Shown here: positions 1 to 12,385 of the stretch, piece by piece
Layout: each line of letters starts with the position of its first letter
Position numbering within the stretch: the stretch's first letter is position 1
NCBI GenBank assembly: GCA_027704905.1
Contig: CM051019.1
Location: forward strand, 18,661,892-18,725,891
Direction: 5' to 3'
Length of the DNA: 64,000 nucleotides
Source of the DNA: Muraenolepis orangiensis
Lineage: Eukaryota; Chordata; Actinopteri; Gadiformes; Muraenolepididae
The notes under the pieces: generated by a model
The model's input: only the letters and a program-made list of their open reading frames with translations
What the model was told of the DNA's origin: nothing
Databases searched by the model: none
Program-made: the position numbers and the translations under genes

Positions 1-440
1 CTGGGAATTAAGTCATTAAGCTTTCCAGCTGCTCAATGGGTTTGCTTTCTTCTTCTTCTTCTTCTGTCATTTTCCGAAGACCTTATGACCGCTGAAGCCT
101 CATAACTAGCAGACACCGAGTGTCTGACTTGACTAAAGTTGACTAAAGAAGCCTTTAAAAAAAAGAATACAATCGCCAGGATATTTCAGAGAGTTTAAAA
201 CACGTAACGGAGAACTACTGACTGCTCTTGCAGAACAAATTGCTCTGTCCTGTTCTTGTCACATCAGAGGTTGTTGCTGTTCAGATGACGGATGGCAAAT
301 GGAGAGATAGCGTCAACTAAGCTCTAACCCCAGGTGACAGGCGGCCATCTTAACCCATCCTCCAAATCCTCCAGACACTTTCTTTTGCCCCGACATGACG
401 TCACCGCAACCGAGTTCACTCAGAGGGGACAGGGTGTGTC
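1..440. other. Unannotated sequence
   Basis: No gene, RNA or repeat family recognised, apart from a short TTC run near 50-65. Confidence 0.5.
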
Positions 441-459
441 TTCTCCCCCTGGGGTCGCC

Positions 460-1363
460 TCCTCCTCGTCCTCCTCCTCCCCCTTCTCCTCTCCAGGTCC
501 TCCCCCTCCACAGGTCCTTCCCCTCCCCAGGTCCTCCTCGTCCTCCTCAGCTCTTCCTCCTCCTCCTTCTCCTCCTCCTCCTTCTCCTCCTCCTCCTTCC
601 CAGGTCCTCCTCCTCAGGTCCTCCTTCTCCTCCTTCTCCTCATCCTCCTCCCCAGGTCCTCCTCCCCAGGTCCTCCTCCTCCTTCTCCTCCTCCCTCCTC
701 CTCTTCCTCCTCCTCTTCCTCCTCAGGTCCTCCTCCTTCTCCTCCTTCTCCTCCTTCTCCTCCTCCTCCTCTCCTCCTCCTCCTCCTCCTCCTCCTCCTC
801 CTCCTCCTCCTCCTCCTCCTCCTCCCTCCTCCTCCTCCTCCTCCTCCTCCTCCCCAGATCCTCCTCCTCCTCCTCCCCAGGTCCTCCTCCTCCTCCTCAG
901 GTCCTCCTCCTCCTCCTCCTTCTCCTCCTCCTCCCCAGGTCCTCCTCCTCCTTCTCCTCCTCCCTCCTCCTCCTCCTCCTCCTCTTCCTCCTCAGGTCCT
1001 CCTCCTCCTCCTCCTCCTCCTCCTCCTCCTCCTCCTCCTCCTCCTCCTCCTCCTCCCTCCTCCTCCTCCTCCTCCTCTTCCTCCTCAGGTCCTCCTCCTC
1101 CTCCTCCTCCCCGATCCTCCTCCTCCTCCTCCCCAGTCCTCCTCCTCCTCCTTCTCCTCCTCCTCCCCAGGTCCTCCTCCTCCTCTTCCTCCTCCTCCCC
1201 CTCCTCCCCAGATCCTCCTCCTCCTCCTCCCCAGGTCCTCCTCCTCAGGTCCTCCTCCTCCTCCTCCTCCTCCTCCTCCTCCTCCTCCTCCTCCTCCTCC
1301 TCCTCCTCCTCCTCCTCCTCCTCCTCCTCAGGTCCTCCTCGTCCTCCTTCTCCTCCTCCCCAG
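460..1363. repeat. (TCC)n triplet array, about 0.9 kb
   Basis: Imperfect TCC/CTC triplets with CAGGTCC interruptions. It gives poly-Ser, poly-Leu and poly-Pro reading frames on the plus strand that are not genes. Confidence 0.95.
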
Positions 1364-1515
1364 GTCCCTGACTGTGTGGTGATCAGAGCTCCAGAGGCTC
1401 AACAGGACTGGAGACACTAGGGAAGGTAGGGGGGGGGGGGGGGGGAGGTGTGTTATGAAAGCTGCCTCTTTAAGGCTCTCACTCAGGAACACAAACCATG
1501 GTGGCAAGACGATCC

Positions 1516-1682
<167 letters not shown>

Positions 1683-2046
1683 ACACACGCATACTTCCAT
1701 GGGACAAATCTTTCCATCTCTACTCATAACACAAATTACCCAAAAATGCAGCAGAGAAACACAAACCAACTTTTTTTCCCCTCCTCCTCCTCCCCTCCTC
1801 CTCTCCTCCTCCTCCCTGCACTACCGATCCGACCCCCGGGGGGTAATGAGCTCTACTTATCTCTCTCGGACTGTCCGTCACCCGTCCGCCCCCCCCCCCC
1901 CCCCCCCCTTCTGTCCACAGAACACACATAACTCACGCTCCTCGTACCGCACGGCTCATAAAGCAAGGCAGCATTCCTGCAGCCTGCCCATCTCAACCTG
2001 CCTGGCTTGGCTTATATAGCGTGGAGAGAGTGACGCAGAGGAGAGA

Positions 2047-2951
2047 GAGTGACGTAAGAGAGAGTGTGATGTAGGAGAGAGTGATGTAGGAGAGAGTGAT
2101 GTAGGAAAGAGTGATGTAGGAGAGACTGATGTAGGAGAGAGTGATGTAGGAGAGAGTGCTGTAAGAGAGAGTGATGTAGGAGAGAGTGATGTAGGAGAGA
2201 GTGATGTAGGAGAGAGTGATATAGAAGATAGTGATGTAAGAGAGAGTGATGTAGGAGAGAGTGATGTAGGAGAGAGTGATGTAGGAGAGAGTGATGTAGG
2301 AGAGACTGATGTAGGAGAGAGTGATGTAAGAGAGAGTGATGTAGGAGAGAGTGATGTAGGAGAGAGTGATGTAGGAGAGAGTGATATAGGAGATAGTGAT
2401 ATAGGAGAGAGTAATGTAGGAGAGAGTGATGTAAGAGAGAGTGATATAGGAGAGAGTGATGTAGGAGAGAGTGATGTAGGAGAGAGTAATGTAGGAGAGA
2501 GTGATGTAAGAGAGAGTGATATAGAAGAGAGTGATGTAGGAGAGAGTGATGTAGGAGAGAGTGATGTAAGAGAGAGTGATGTAGGAGAGAGTGATATAGG
2601 AGAGAGTGATGTAGGAGAGAGAGATGTAGGAGAGAGTGATGTAGGAGAGAGAGATGTAGGAGAGAGTGATGTAGGAGAGAGAGATGTAGGAGAGAGTGAT
2701 GTAGGAGAGTGTGATGTAGGAGAGAGTGATGTAGGAGAGAGAGATGTAGGAGAGAGTGATGTAGGAGAGAGAGATGTAGGAGAGAGTGATGTAGGAGAGT
2801 GTGATGTAGGAGAGAGTGATGTAGGAGAGAGTGATGTAGGAGAGAGTGATGTAGGAGAGAGAGATGTAGGAGAGAGTGATGTAGGAGAGAGAGATGTAGG
2901 AGAGAGTGATGTAGGAGAGTGGGATGTAGGAGAGAGTGAGATGCAGGAGAG
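2047..2951. repeat. 15-bp minisatellite, about 60 copies
   Basis: Unit GTGATGTAGGAGAGA with point variants. The 15-bp period leaves minus-strand frames open as five-residue repeats (SLSPT), which I do not regard as coding. Confidence 0.95.
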
Positions 2952-3187
2952 TGAGATGCAGTTGAGCAGGAGGGAGGGACGCAGGCTGCTGTCGTTCCTC
3001 CTTTGCAGACGAGCCGTCTCCTGGCATCCGACGCCTGCCGGCTGTTTTGTCCCCGGGGCCCCTATCACTCCGGAGGATCTGGCCCCTCGCTGAATCCTCC
3101 GCAAGAAGCTAATGACATCTCATCAAATCTAATCCAATCCAATTCTCGTCACATCACGTCTGTCTCAGATTAGACGTTTGTAGTGTG

Positions 3188-3342
3188 GAATTCAGGAGTG
3201 TCACAGTTTACTTGTTGGTTCAGGAGTATCACAGTTTACCTCGTGGTAATTCAGGAGTATCACAGTTTACGAGGTGGTAGTTTAGGGGCATCACGGTTTA
3301 CTTTGTGGTTCAGGAGTATCACCGTTTACTTGACGGTAGTTT
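3188..3342. repeat. Imperfect tandem repeat around AGGAGTATCACAGTTTAC
   Basis: Four diverged copies. The following stretch, 3343-3760, shows nothing recognisable. Confidence 0.7.
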
Positions 3343-3760
3343 GCTTAAAAACAGAGTAGTGTGCAGACCTTTCACAGCACGCTTCACCAGTAAGTATTGG
3401 ATAGCACACAGAGGGTGAAACCCAAACTCATAGAAATCATCGTTTAGGAATTGTGCAAAGGTTTTTTTTCCAATACATCTGTAATGTATATAACGTCCTG
3501 GTATCTTTTTCCGTGACATGTTCCTGTACCTTGTGGAGTGTGTCCCCTCCAAGGAGTGAAGGTTGTGTGGACAGCCCCTTTGACGCTAACTGCTCCTCAC
3601 TACGCTTTGCACGTATATAAAGCTTACCGCCTCGCCTTTTGAAGCTTCAACAGCAGGAATCCACTGATAGCTTTCAGATGCGTCGGCTTTAAACAGACAA
3701 CCCGCTTTGGGTTCTGTGTTTCTGACTTTTTTTCTTACAGGTAATCCAAATAAAGGAGAA

Positions 3761-3762
<2 letters not shown>

Positions 3763-3791
<29 letters not shown>
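3763..3791. repeat. (GT)n microsatellite
   Basis: Short GT array. 3792-4090 contains nothing recognised. Confidence 0.9.
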
Positions 3792-3794
<3 letters not shown>

Positions 3795-4088
3795 ACAGGC
3801 TCTAGTGTGTGGTGTGGTGCTTCTTCTTAGAGAGCTCTCGATGAAGGGTGAGCAGGGGATAAATCGGACAGTGCGTTTTGTGGAAAAAGGGTCAAGGCCA
3901 GCCAGTGTTTTTATGAGTGTTTTCCAAGCGATAAAGTTCAGTTTGAATGAGCTGGAGACGAAAGCCTGCTTGGACATACAGTAGGTCAGCCTGTTCCCTG
4001 CTTCATACAGCCTCCCCCCTTTTATGGCCTTTCCTCTTCCTCGCTCACTTGTCTCTCTGTCTGTCTGTCTGTCTGCCTCTCACTACCT

Positions 4089-4221
<133 letters not shown>

Positions 4222-4567
4222 GCTTTTGTCCACAGTGAATTCAGGTGAATGTTACTAAGGAGCAGGTGAGGGGTAATCTCGCTCGTCGATGCCTACAGGT
4301 TTGGCTGACGTTCAGGTTTTATTATCCATCCATCTCTATATCTGTATCTCCCTCCCTCCCTCCCTCCCGCTCTCCATCTCTCCAGAAGTGAGTTAATCCA
4401 GAGTCCTTTCGGAAGCAGCCAGGATTTTTCTTCTAAATCTGCTCTGTCATAATTTCCACATATTCTCCGGAGCGGTGAACTCTCGTCTCTGAATGCACTA
4501 AATGATCGATGGAGTCATTACCGCCGTCGGAAAGAACGTTCACGGCGTAGTTCGTAGTTGTGTTTTT

Positions 4568-4806
4568 ACCTCGAAGACGAGATAGAGGTTATCTTGTCTT
4601 TTCGCAACCTTTTGTTTGTCTGCCTGTTAGCAAGATAACTGAAAAGGTAATGTACGGAATTGGACAAAACTTTGTTTTGTGTTGTGGTTGGTGGCTGGTT
4701 GAAGCAGCCTCACCGGGCCTTAGAGTTAGACTGGTTGCTCTATGGCTGGGGCTGCACACCTGTGGGTCATTGTTAATCAAGGCCCACAGGTTAAAACAGC
4801 CTCCAC

Positions 4807-4840
<34 letters not shown>

Positions 4841-5090
4841 CTGTGAGAGCTCTAGCATGTTCCATCTGCTCTGTTCACAATGATTTTAACTCTTGCAATA
4901 AACCGGATTCCTCATGTGTCCTTGTCTTGGGAGGAGCCCTCAAGTAGACATTTTAATGGCTTGTGGCAGTGTCGTCTGCTATATTAGATTACTCATGGGC
5001 CAAGGAACAGTTGGTGCAAATCTGGATCCAAATCCAGATCCACTGGACGTTTTGGTGTGGCGGAGGTACGCTACCGAGTCCCCTCTAGTG
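4568..5090 (+). mobile_element. MITE-like dispersed element, copy 1 (interrupted)
   Basis: Shares TTGTTTGTCTG, AGCAAGATAACT, GGAATTGGACAAAACTT, GATTACT(C/T)ATGGGCC and terminal GGCGGAGGTA with copies at 26.4, 38.3, 44.8 and 61.8 kb. The VNTR-SINE at 4677-4985 is inserted within it. Confidence 0.75.
4677..4985 (+). mobile_element. VNTR-bearing SINE-like element, copy A (minimal VNTR)
   Basis: Order: GTTGTGGTTGGTGGCTGGTT, one partial VNTR unit (GAAGCAGCCTCACC), TCAAGGCCCACAGGTTAAA, CA-rich spacer, CCATCTGCTCTGTTCAC, CTCTTGCAATAAACCGG, GGAGGAGCCCT and GGCAGTGTCGTCTGCTA. The same blocks in the same order occur at 25.1 kb and, reversed, at 9.5-10.75 kb. Confidence 0.8.
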
Positions 5091-5138
5091 GTGGAATTCA
5101 AGATTCAAGATGGGGCACATTTCATGACTGTCGTGGGT

Positions 5139-5250
5139 TTGGGAGTGAGGTCAAAAGGTGAGCCAAAAAGTTCTGGCTTCCATCCTTCAGCAAGATGTTT
5201 CACCCCTACCTGTCTCACCCCAATCTGTTCCCCGTCACTTTAGATCCAGG
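5139..5250 (+). repeat. Dispersed repeat, copy 1 of 2
   Basis: About 95-110 bp starting GGTTTGGGAGTGAGGTCAAA, repeated at 9386-9481. No family assigned. Confidence 0.75.
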
Positions 5251-5575
5251 TATGGCGGAGGTAGGCTCTCGAGTGACTGTAATGGCGATAAGATTCAAGA
5301 TGGGGCATATTTCATGACACTCTTTCATGACATTCTGTATGTCACCATGTCCTTGATCAAAGCCCCAGTATGAGAGAAAGAAGAGAGAAAATGTGAGGAG
5401 AGAGAAGGTGTGTGAAAGTGTGATGTCTCTCGCTATTCTATCAAATAAGTGGGACTCAATGACAGACCACGTGGACTGGAACCACCCTGCGGAGTAACAG
5501 AGGAGTACGATCTGTTGTTTTATCAAGCCATGGAAAAAGCCGATGTTTACGTAGCCGGACTGGGAAACTGTTCCA

Positions 5576-6346
5576 TCCTCTCTCTCACCCCCCTCACACA
5601 CCCTCATCACCCCCCGTGGTTCATAACAGCGCTGGCGTCCACCCCCCCCCCTCTCTCTCTCACCCCCCTCACACACCCTCATCACCCCCCGTGGTTCATA
5701 ACAGCGCTGGCGTCCACCCCCCCCCTCTCTCTCACCCCCCTCACACACCCTCATCACCCCCCGTGGTTCATAACAGCGCTGGCGTCCACCCCCCCCCTCT
5801 CTTTCACCCCCCTCACACACCCTCATCACCCCCCGTGGTTCATAACAGCGCTGGCGTCCACCCCCCCCTCTCTCTCACCCCCCTCACACACCCTCATCAC
5901 CCCCCGTGGTTAGTAACAGCGCTGGCGTCCACCCCCCCCTCTCTCTCTCACCCCCCTCACACACCCTCATCACCCCCCGTGGTTCATAACAGCGCTGGCG
6001 TCCACCCCCCCCCTCTCTTTCACCCCCCTCACACACCCTCATCACCCCCCGTGGTTCATAACAGCGCTGGCGTCCACCCCCCCCCTCTCTTTCACCCCCC
6101 TCACACACCCTCATCACCCCCCGTGGTTCATAACAGCGCTGGCGTCCACCCCCCCCCTCTCTCTCACCCCCCTCACACACCCTCATCACCCCCCGTGGTT
6201 AGTAACAGCGCTGGCGTCCACCCCCCCCCTCTCTCTCACCCCCCTCACACACCCTCATCACCCCCCGTGGTTAGTAACAGCGCTGGCGTCCACCCCCCCC
6301 CTCTCTCTCTCACCCCCCTCACACACCCTCATCACCCTCCCCCCCC
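5576..6346. repeat. 71-75-bp minisatellite, about 10 copies
   Basis: Units contain ACAGCGCTGGCGTCCACC and a C-run of varying length, which accounts for the length differences. Reading frames across it are artefacts. Confidence 0.95.
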
Positions 6347-6796
6347 GCCCGGAGCAGCTTCCTCTGGCCGCTGTGAGTGCGCATCATGTTGTGGCGGCAC
6401 GAGGTGATTTTTCCTAATTGTGGTGGCAGCGATAAACACCGACTCGTCCGTTCGTCATAACGTTTAAGAGCGGGGGAGGGGGGCTAATCACACACCGTTT
6501 TTTCCACGCTGTGGAAATACAGCGACTGCAATTCTTAGTTGGTGCATCGGGACGCCGGTTCGTTGGACCAGACATCAGAAGTCCGAAGGGCCGACACGAC
6601 CACACACAGGACTCAAACCACTTCGGTCAAACCACTTTGTTCGTTCGTGAAAGAAATGTGTGAGGTCATCTTGACCGGGCTCTCGCGGGGAATAGAGGAG
6701 CGCTCTTACAAACCCTGACATACTGCAACCGGGGCCGCCGAGGATGCCCGTTAAAACGCGTTGGCTAACGTTGGAACGTTTCATGAGCATTGCATG

Positions 6797-7255
6797 CCTC
6801 ATGAGCGTCTCATGGGCTAGCGTAGGTACGTCTCATGGGCTAGTGTCGGTAGGTCTCATGGGCTAGTGTCGGTAGGTCTCATGGGCTAGTGTCGGTAGGT
6901 CTCATGGGCTAGTGTCGGTAGGTCTCATGGGCTAGTGTAGGTACGTCTCATGGGCTAGTGTCGGTACGTCTCATGGGCTAGCGTAGGTACGTCTCATGGG
7001 CTAGTGTCGGTAGGTCTCATGGGCTAGCATAGGTACGTCTCATGGGCTAGCGTAGGTACGTCTCATGGGCTAGTGTCGGTAGGTCTCATGGTCTAGCACC
7101 GCTACACTTCATGGGCTTGCGTAGGTACGTCTCATGGGCTAATGTCGCTACAGCTCATGGGCTAACATCGCTACAGCTCATGGGCTAACGCCGCTACAGC
7201 TCATGGGCTAACGCCGGTGCTTCTCATGGGTTAACGTATGTTTCACGGGCTAGCG
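6797..7255. repeat. 22-bp minisatellite, about 20 copies
   Basis: Core TCTCATGGGCTAGTGTCGGT, with diverged units toward the right end. Confidence 0.95.
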
Positions 7256-8344
7256 TTTAGCAGCGTGTCTCTTAAATCCCTTACGCGTGGACGTGGTTTT
7301 ATTATTATTTAAAGTTTATGAATTCAACATGGATGAACGATGACAGCGAAGCCCCACGCCATGGTGTAGGCCGACCTCGTTGCTTTGAAACGGAGCAGAG
7401 TTCCTGCGTCAGAGAGTTGGCTGAAGTGGGGAAATCTATTAAAATTCCAAATTCCCTTTTTTTTAATCAGGAAAGCTTTTGAAGAAAAGCAGAAGATCGT
7501 ATTTTAACAACGTGAGACTTGTGCTCCCAATTACATTGTGATCTTCCTTCGGGTAACATAACAAAAATAACAATAATTCTTAGGATTTTCATACCTGCCG
7601 ACAAAGACACAGAGGAGGCGCTCACTCCCTCCTTACATTAATCACTATCACTATATCACTTCATGGAACAGCTGTTGGTCGTTCATAGTGGAGGAATTCT
7701 CTCCTAAAATTCTCTCCTAAAAATCTCCTTTCTGGTAACGTTCCTCGGTGCTCTGAGGTCGTTCATTCTGAGCACGGACAGGACTCGCAGTGCCTCATCC
7801 GGGACACATGGTGACATGGTAGTGAAATGAACCGACTCAAGCCGCGGGAACACGACTGTGAAGAAGTGTTCTCATGTGGAAGTCGTGCTGTGGCAGACGC
7901 ACCTTTAGAGATCCCAGATGCCTGGTGATGACATCACCCCTCCCTACACAGGTCTCAAGATGACCGCCTGAAGTCATGTTTCTGCCTCTTTGTTGTTTTT
8001 TCTGCGGCTGCAGGCCCGGGTTTGGATCATTTGGTTCGACTCTTCTGCTGACGGCAGGAGTGAGGGAGGGAGGGAGGGATGGGGGCGGGGGGGTGGGGGG
8101 GGGGGGTGCACGAGATCAACCTCTACCCAGAACCCTCTGCTTTCAATTCTACACACCGGGGCCCGTACTTCTTCTGCGGTTCCTCTCATCAGAGGCCGCG
8201 GTCGGTTTGGGAAGCCACCAAACTCTTTACCAATAACACGGGCCTTTTGATCCAATGTTTTGGAGATTCGATTCCTTACGCTGTCAGTCCAGAGTTTGGC
8301 TCTTCTTCTCTCATCGGAAAAGCATGCGAATTGGTACAAAATAG
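7256..8344. other. Unannotated sequence
   Basis: No gene or element recognised. A G-rich GGGAG tract is at 8060-8108. Short reading frames here show no known motif. Confidence 0.5.
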
Positions 8345-8615
8345 GATGTGATTACATTACATAACAGTAATTTAGCAGACGCTTTTGTCCAAAGCAACTT
8401 TCAATAAGGTCATTCCACATAGGTAGGCAAGAGAACTACTAGTCACCAGAAGTACTTTCCTTTCTTACAAGCCATAATAATAATAACATAATATATACAT
8501 ACTGTTCATATACACATATATCATAACAATGTATATAATACATTACATTTCCTGCCTTACAAGCCTCCAAGAGCAGAACCAGTGCTGAGGGTAAAGGTTC
8601 AACAAGTTGGCTCTC
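8345..8615 (-). mobile_element. Dispersed SINE-like repeat, copy 1
   Basis: Minus-strand blocks CACTGGTTCTGCTCTTGGAG, CTCTTGCCTACCT, and GGACAAAAGCGTCTGCTAAA recur at 17.7 kb and 56.9 kb. The last block is widespread in teleost genomes. Confidence 0.75.
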
Positions 8616-9385
8616 ATTGATTTGACACAATGACAAACGTCCACCCCAGCCCAGTGTTGTGTTTGCGCTGAGTTTGTATTCTGTGAACGGTTCAGAGTTG
8701 GATGTAAACAGATTAGTGAACTGGCGAAGGGGGGAGGGGGAGGGGGGAGGGGGGGATGTAGTGACCCGTGCACCGAACACCACGGCGGATTTGCACAATT
8801 ACAGTCAATTAGCTCCAACCACTGTTAGCTTGTATCCCAACTGACCGGTCGTACATATTGGATTTCAGTAAAATGTTGCTGCAGTCCAACATGGCGAGAG
8901 AGTTTTAACAAACAAACAATTACGATCGCACTTTCATGTTGTCTCAGGCATTAGCGAAAACGACTGGCAATGGAACATTTCTCTGGGTTTGCCGTTCCAG
9001 ACGGCTGCCTTCATGTGGAAGTCAGATGTTAAGATGTGAGCCATCGAAAAAAATAAATGCCTCAGAACACATAACTTTCTCTCGGACCTGGCAACCTCCG
9101 AAATGTGGCACCTCACTGGCTCTGACTTCCAAGAAAACTCCTTGGAAACAACATTCTGTCTGTCTGTCTGAAGTTCACCTGCGAGGCAGGCTGTAATTAA
9201 CCTGCTAGCTCCATAGCAGAAGACAAGCTAGTGCTACGGAGCTAGCATAACAGACGGTTCTCTGACACACACCACACCACGACGGATCAGGTTTCGAAGC
9301 ACCAACCCCAGGTTCAGAGGCGAACACTCTAACCGCTAAGACAAACTAGTATGAGGGTCTGCGTATTATAGTGTTCTTGGAGGGT
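8616..9385. other. Unannotated sequence
   Basis: Nothing recognised apart from a G-rich run at 8730-8757. Confidence 0.5.
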
Positions 9386-9481
9386 TTGGGAGTGAGGTCA
9401 AAAGGTGAGCCAAAAGGTTCTGGCTTCCATCCTGCAGCAAGATGTCTCACCCCAACCTGTTCCCCGTCACTTTAGATACAG
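9386..9481 (+). repeat. Dispersed repeat, copy 2 of 2
   Basis: Near-identical to 5139-5250 (GGTTTGGGAGTGAGGTCAAA to CCCCGTCACTTTAGAT). Confidence 0.75.
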
Positions 9482-9534
9482 GTGTTTCCCACAGATGGAA
9501 ACAGTTCTAGAAGTGATATAGGAGGGAAGTCGAA

Positions 9535-10750
9535 AGGGAACTGCAGCAGTCGACGCTGCCACAAGCCATTCAAAGGGCTTCTGTGACCTCCTCCCGAGGA
9601 CGCCGGTCGCCGGATGATGAGGAAACCGGATTATTGTAGAGTTTAAAGTTGAATGAATAGAGCAGATGGTCCATGCTAGTGTTCCTCCTCAGTGTGTGTG
9701 GGGGTTGCTGGTTTACTCTAATCAGTCTGACTGGGCTCCAGGTGAGGCTGCTTTAACCAGACTCTAATCAGTCTGACTACGGCCAGGTGAGGCTGCTTCA
9801 ACCAGACTCTAATCAGTCTGACTGGGCCAGGTGAGGCTGCTTCAACCAGACTCTAATCAGTCTGACTGGGCTCCAGGTGAGGCTGCTTTAACCAGACTCT
9901 AATCAGTCTGACTACGGCCAGGTGAGGCTGCTTCAACCAGACTCTAATCAGTCTGACTGGGGCCAGGTGAGGCTGCTTCAACCAGACTCTAATCAGTCTG
10001 ACTGGGCCCAGGTGAGGCTGCTTCAACCAGACTCTATCAGTCTGACTGGGGCCAGGTGAGGCTGCTTCAACCAGACTCTAATCAGTCTGACTGGGGCCAG
10101 GTGAGCTGCTTCAACCAGACTCTAATCAGTCCTGGCCTGGGCAGCCACGTGCCAGTGAGGCTGCTTCAACCAGACTCTAATCAGTCTGACTGGGCTCCAG
10201 GTGAGGCTGCTTTAACCAGACTCTAATCAGTCTGGCTACGGCCAGGTGAGGCTGCTTCAACCAGACTCTAATCAGTCTGACTGGGGCCAGGTGAGGCTGC
10301 TTCAACCAGACTCTAATCAGTCTGACTGGGCTCCAGGTGAGGCTGCTTTCACCAGACTCTAATCAGTCTGGCTGGGGCCAGGTGAGGCTGCTTCAACCAG
10401 ACTCTAATCAGTCTGACTGGGGCCAGGTGAGGCTGCTTCAACCAGACTCTAATCAGTCTGACTGGGGCCAGGTGAGGCTGCTTCAACCAGACTCTAATCT
10501 GTCTGCCTGGGGCCAGGTGAGGCTGCTTCAACCAGACTCTAATCAGTCTGACTGGGGCCAGGTGAGGCTGCTTCAACCAGACTCTAATCAGTCTAGCTGG
10601 GGCCAGGTGAGGCTGCTTCAACCAGACTCTAATCTGTCTGCCTGGGGCCAGGTGAGGCTGCTTCAACCTGACTCTAATCAGTCTGACTGGGGTCAGGTGA
10701 GGCTGCTTCAACCAGACACCGACCACACACACTCCACAGGAACTGTCTGA
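9535..10750 (-). mobile_element. VNTR-bearing SINE-like element, copy B (about 22 VNTR units)
   Basis: Reverse orientation. 9535-9690 holds the complement of the GGAGGAGGTCACAG, AATCCGGTTTCCTCAT and CCATCTGCTCTATTCA blocks. 9712-10712 is a 45-bp VNTR (GCTGCTTCAACCAGACTC core). 10713-10750 holds the complement of GTGTGTGTGGTCGGTGTCTG. Block order matches copies A and C. Confidence 0.82.
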
Positions 10751-10754
10751 CAGG

Positions 10755-11255
10755 AAAGAGAGGAAAAAATAATTCAGATTCAAGCATCAAAGTTTCCTCT
10801 TAAGAGTCCGGATTCTTTCACACACCGTCTTCCCTTAGAAACGTGGGCTCCACAAACCCGTTCTCAGAGCAGAAACCCCATGTGGACTCTTATTGATACC
10901 ATATTGATACCAAAAGCGTGTTTCCACAGGCTTTTAAATGCTCACGGACGGCGCATTAAACATAATTAACGGTGGCCAACAGCGTTCCGCGGAGCTAATC
11001 CACCCGGGTCGGAACATCGTGAGAGAGCCACTTTAACAAGCCGGGTTCGGAGGAACACAAAGCGGCACAATTAAAAAATAAATAAATCACATAACACCTT
11101 ACATTTGAGGTATAAAGTCCGACCCGATATTCCGTCTTGTCATACTTTAGGAACCTTTTCAAGGTTATCATCATACATCTGTTGTTTTTCACCGCAGTAC
11201 TTTAGTATCGCAGCTCTAAGCTAGGAGCCTTGAGGGGGGAAACCACCTGCATCAT
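10755..11255. other. Unannotated sequence
   Basis: No gene or repeat family recognised. Confidence 0.5.
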
Positions 11256-11257
11256 CT

Positions 11258-11260
<3 letters not shown>

Positions 11261-11325
<65 letters not shown>
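11261..11325. repeat. (GA)n microsatellite
   Basis: 65 bp of GA. Confidence 0.95.
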
Positions 11326-11331
<6 letters not shown>

Positions 11332-11344
11332 TTAGTTTACATTC

Positions 11345-11545
11345 CTACACTTGTCACTTGTCGTGACTCGGAGAGGTAACATGTCGCCGGTTCAAGTCCC
11401 GGAAACACCCGGGCACTGCCGAGGTGCCATTGAGCAAGGCACCAGACCCCTACACTGCTCCCCGGGGGGCAGCTGTATATACAGTAGCTGCCTACTGCTC
11501 CTGATACTAGGATGGGTTAAATGCGGGCGTGACTAATAAACAGGA
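11345..11545 (+). mobile_element. tRNA-derived SINE fragment
   Basis: Contains a B-box-like GCCGGTTCAAGTCCC, then the fish-typical GCCATTGAGCAAGGCACC and GCTCCCCGGGGGGCAGC blocks and GCTGCCTACTGCTCC. Confidence 0.7.
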
Positions 11546-11718
11546 TTTAATTCTCCAGACTTCGATTTTGGATTTTTAAACACACAGGAAGTGATGTCAC
11601 ATCCGGTGGTTTTGGCGGTTTTGGCGGTATTGGCACAAGACATGGCGTGTAGGTGAAAACTCGGAAAGGGTATTAGCGTGTTAGCACGTTAGCCTCGGGT
11701 TTACACACTGGAGGGCAA

Positions 11719-12385
<667 letters not shown>

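Noticed and set aside
334..1420. Proline/serine/leucine-rich frames of about 340 codons
   Set aside because: Triplet repeat (TCC)n gives open frames in every phase. No start context, conserved motif or splice structure.
1956..3104. Repeat protein of SLSPT/YITLS pentapeptides on the minus strand
   Set aside because: The 15-bp period is open in two frames equally. No signal peptide or conserved ends, and the flanks show no gene.
7974..8339. 121-codon minus-strand frame
   Set aside because: No recognised motif, no splice partners, and it spans a G-rich low-complexity tract.
10337..10783. Open frames with QPDSNQSDWGQVRL and VRLIRVWLKQPHLAP repeats on both strands
   Set aside because: The 45-bp VNTR is a multiple of three with no stops. 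The same frames appear at 25.2 kb because it is the same mobile element.
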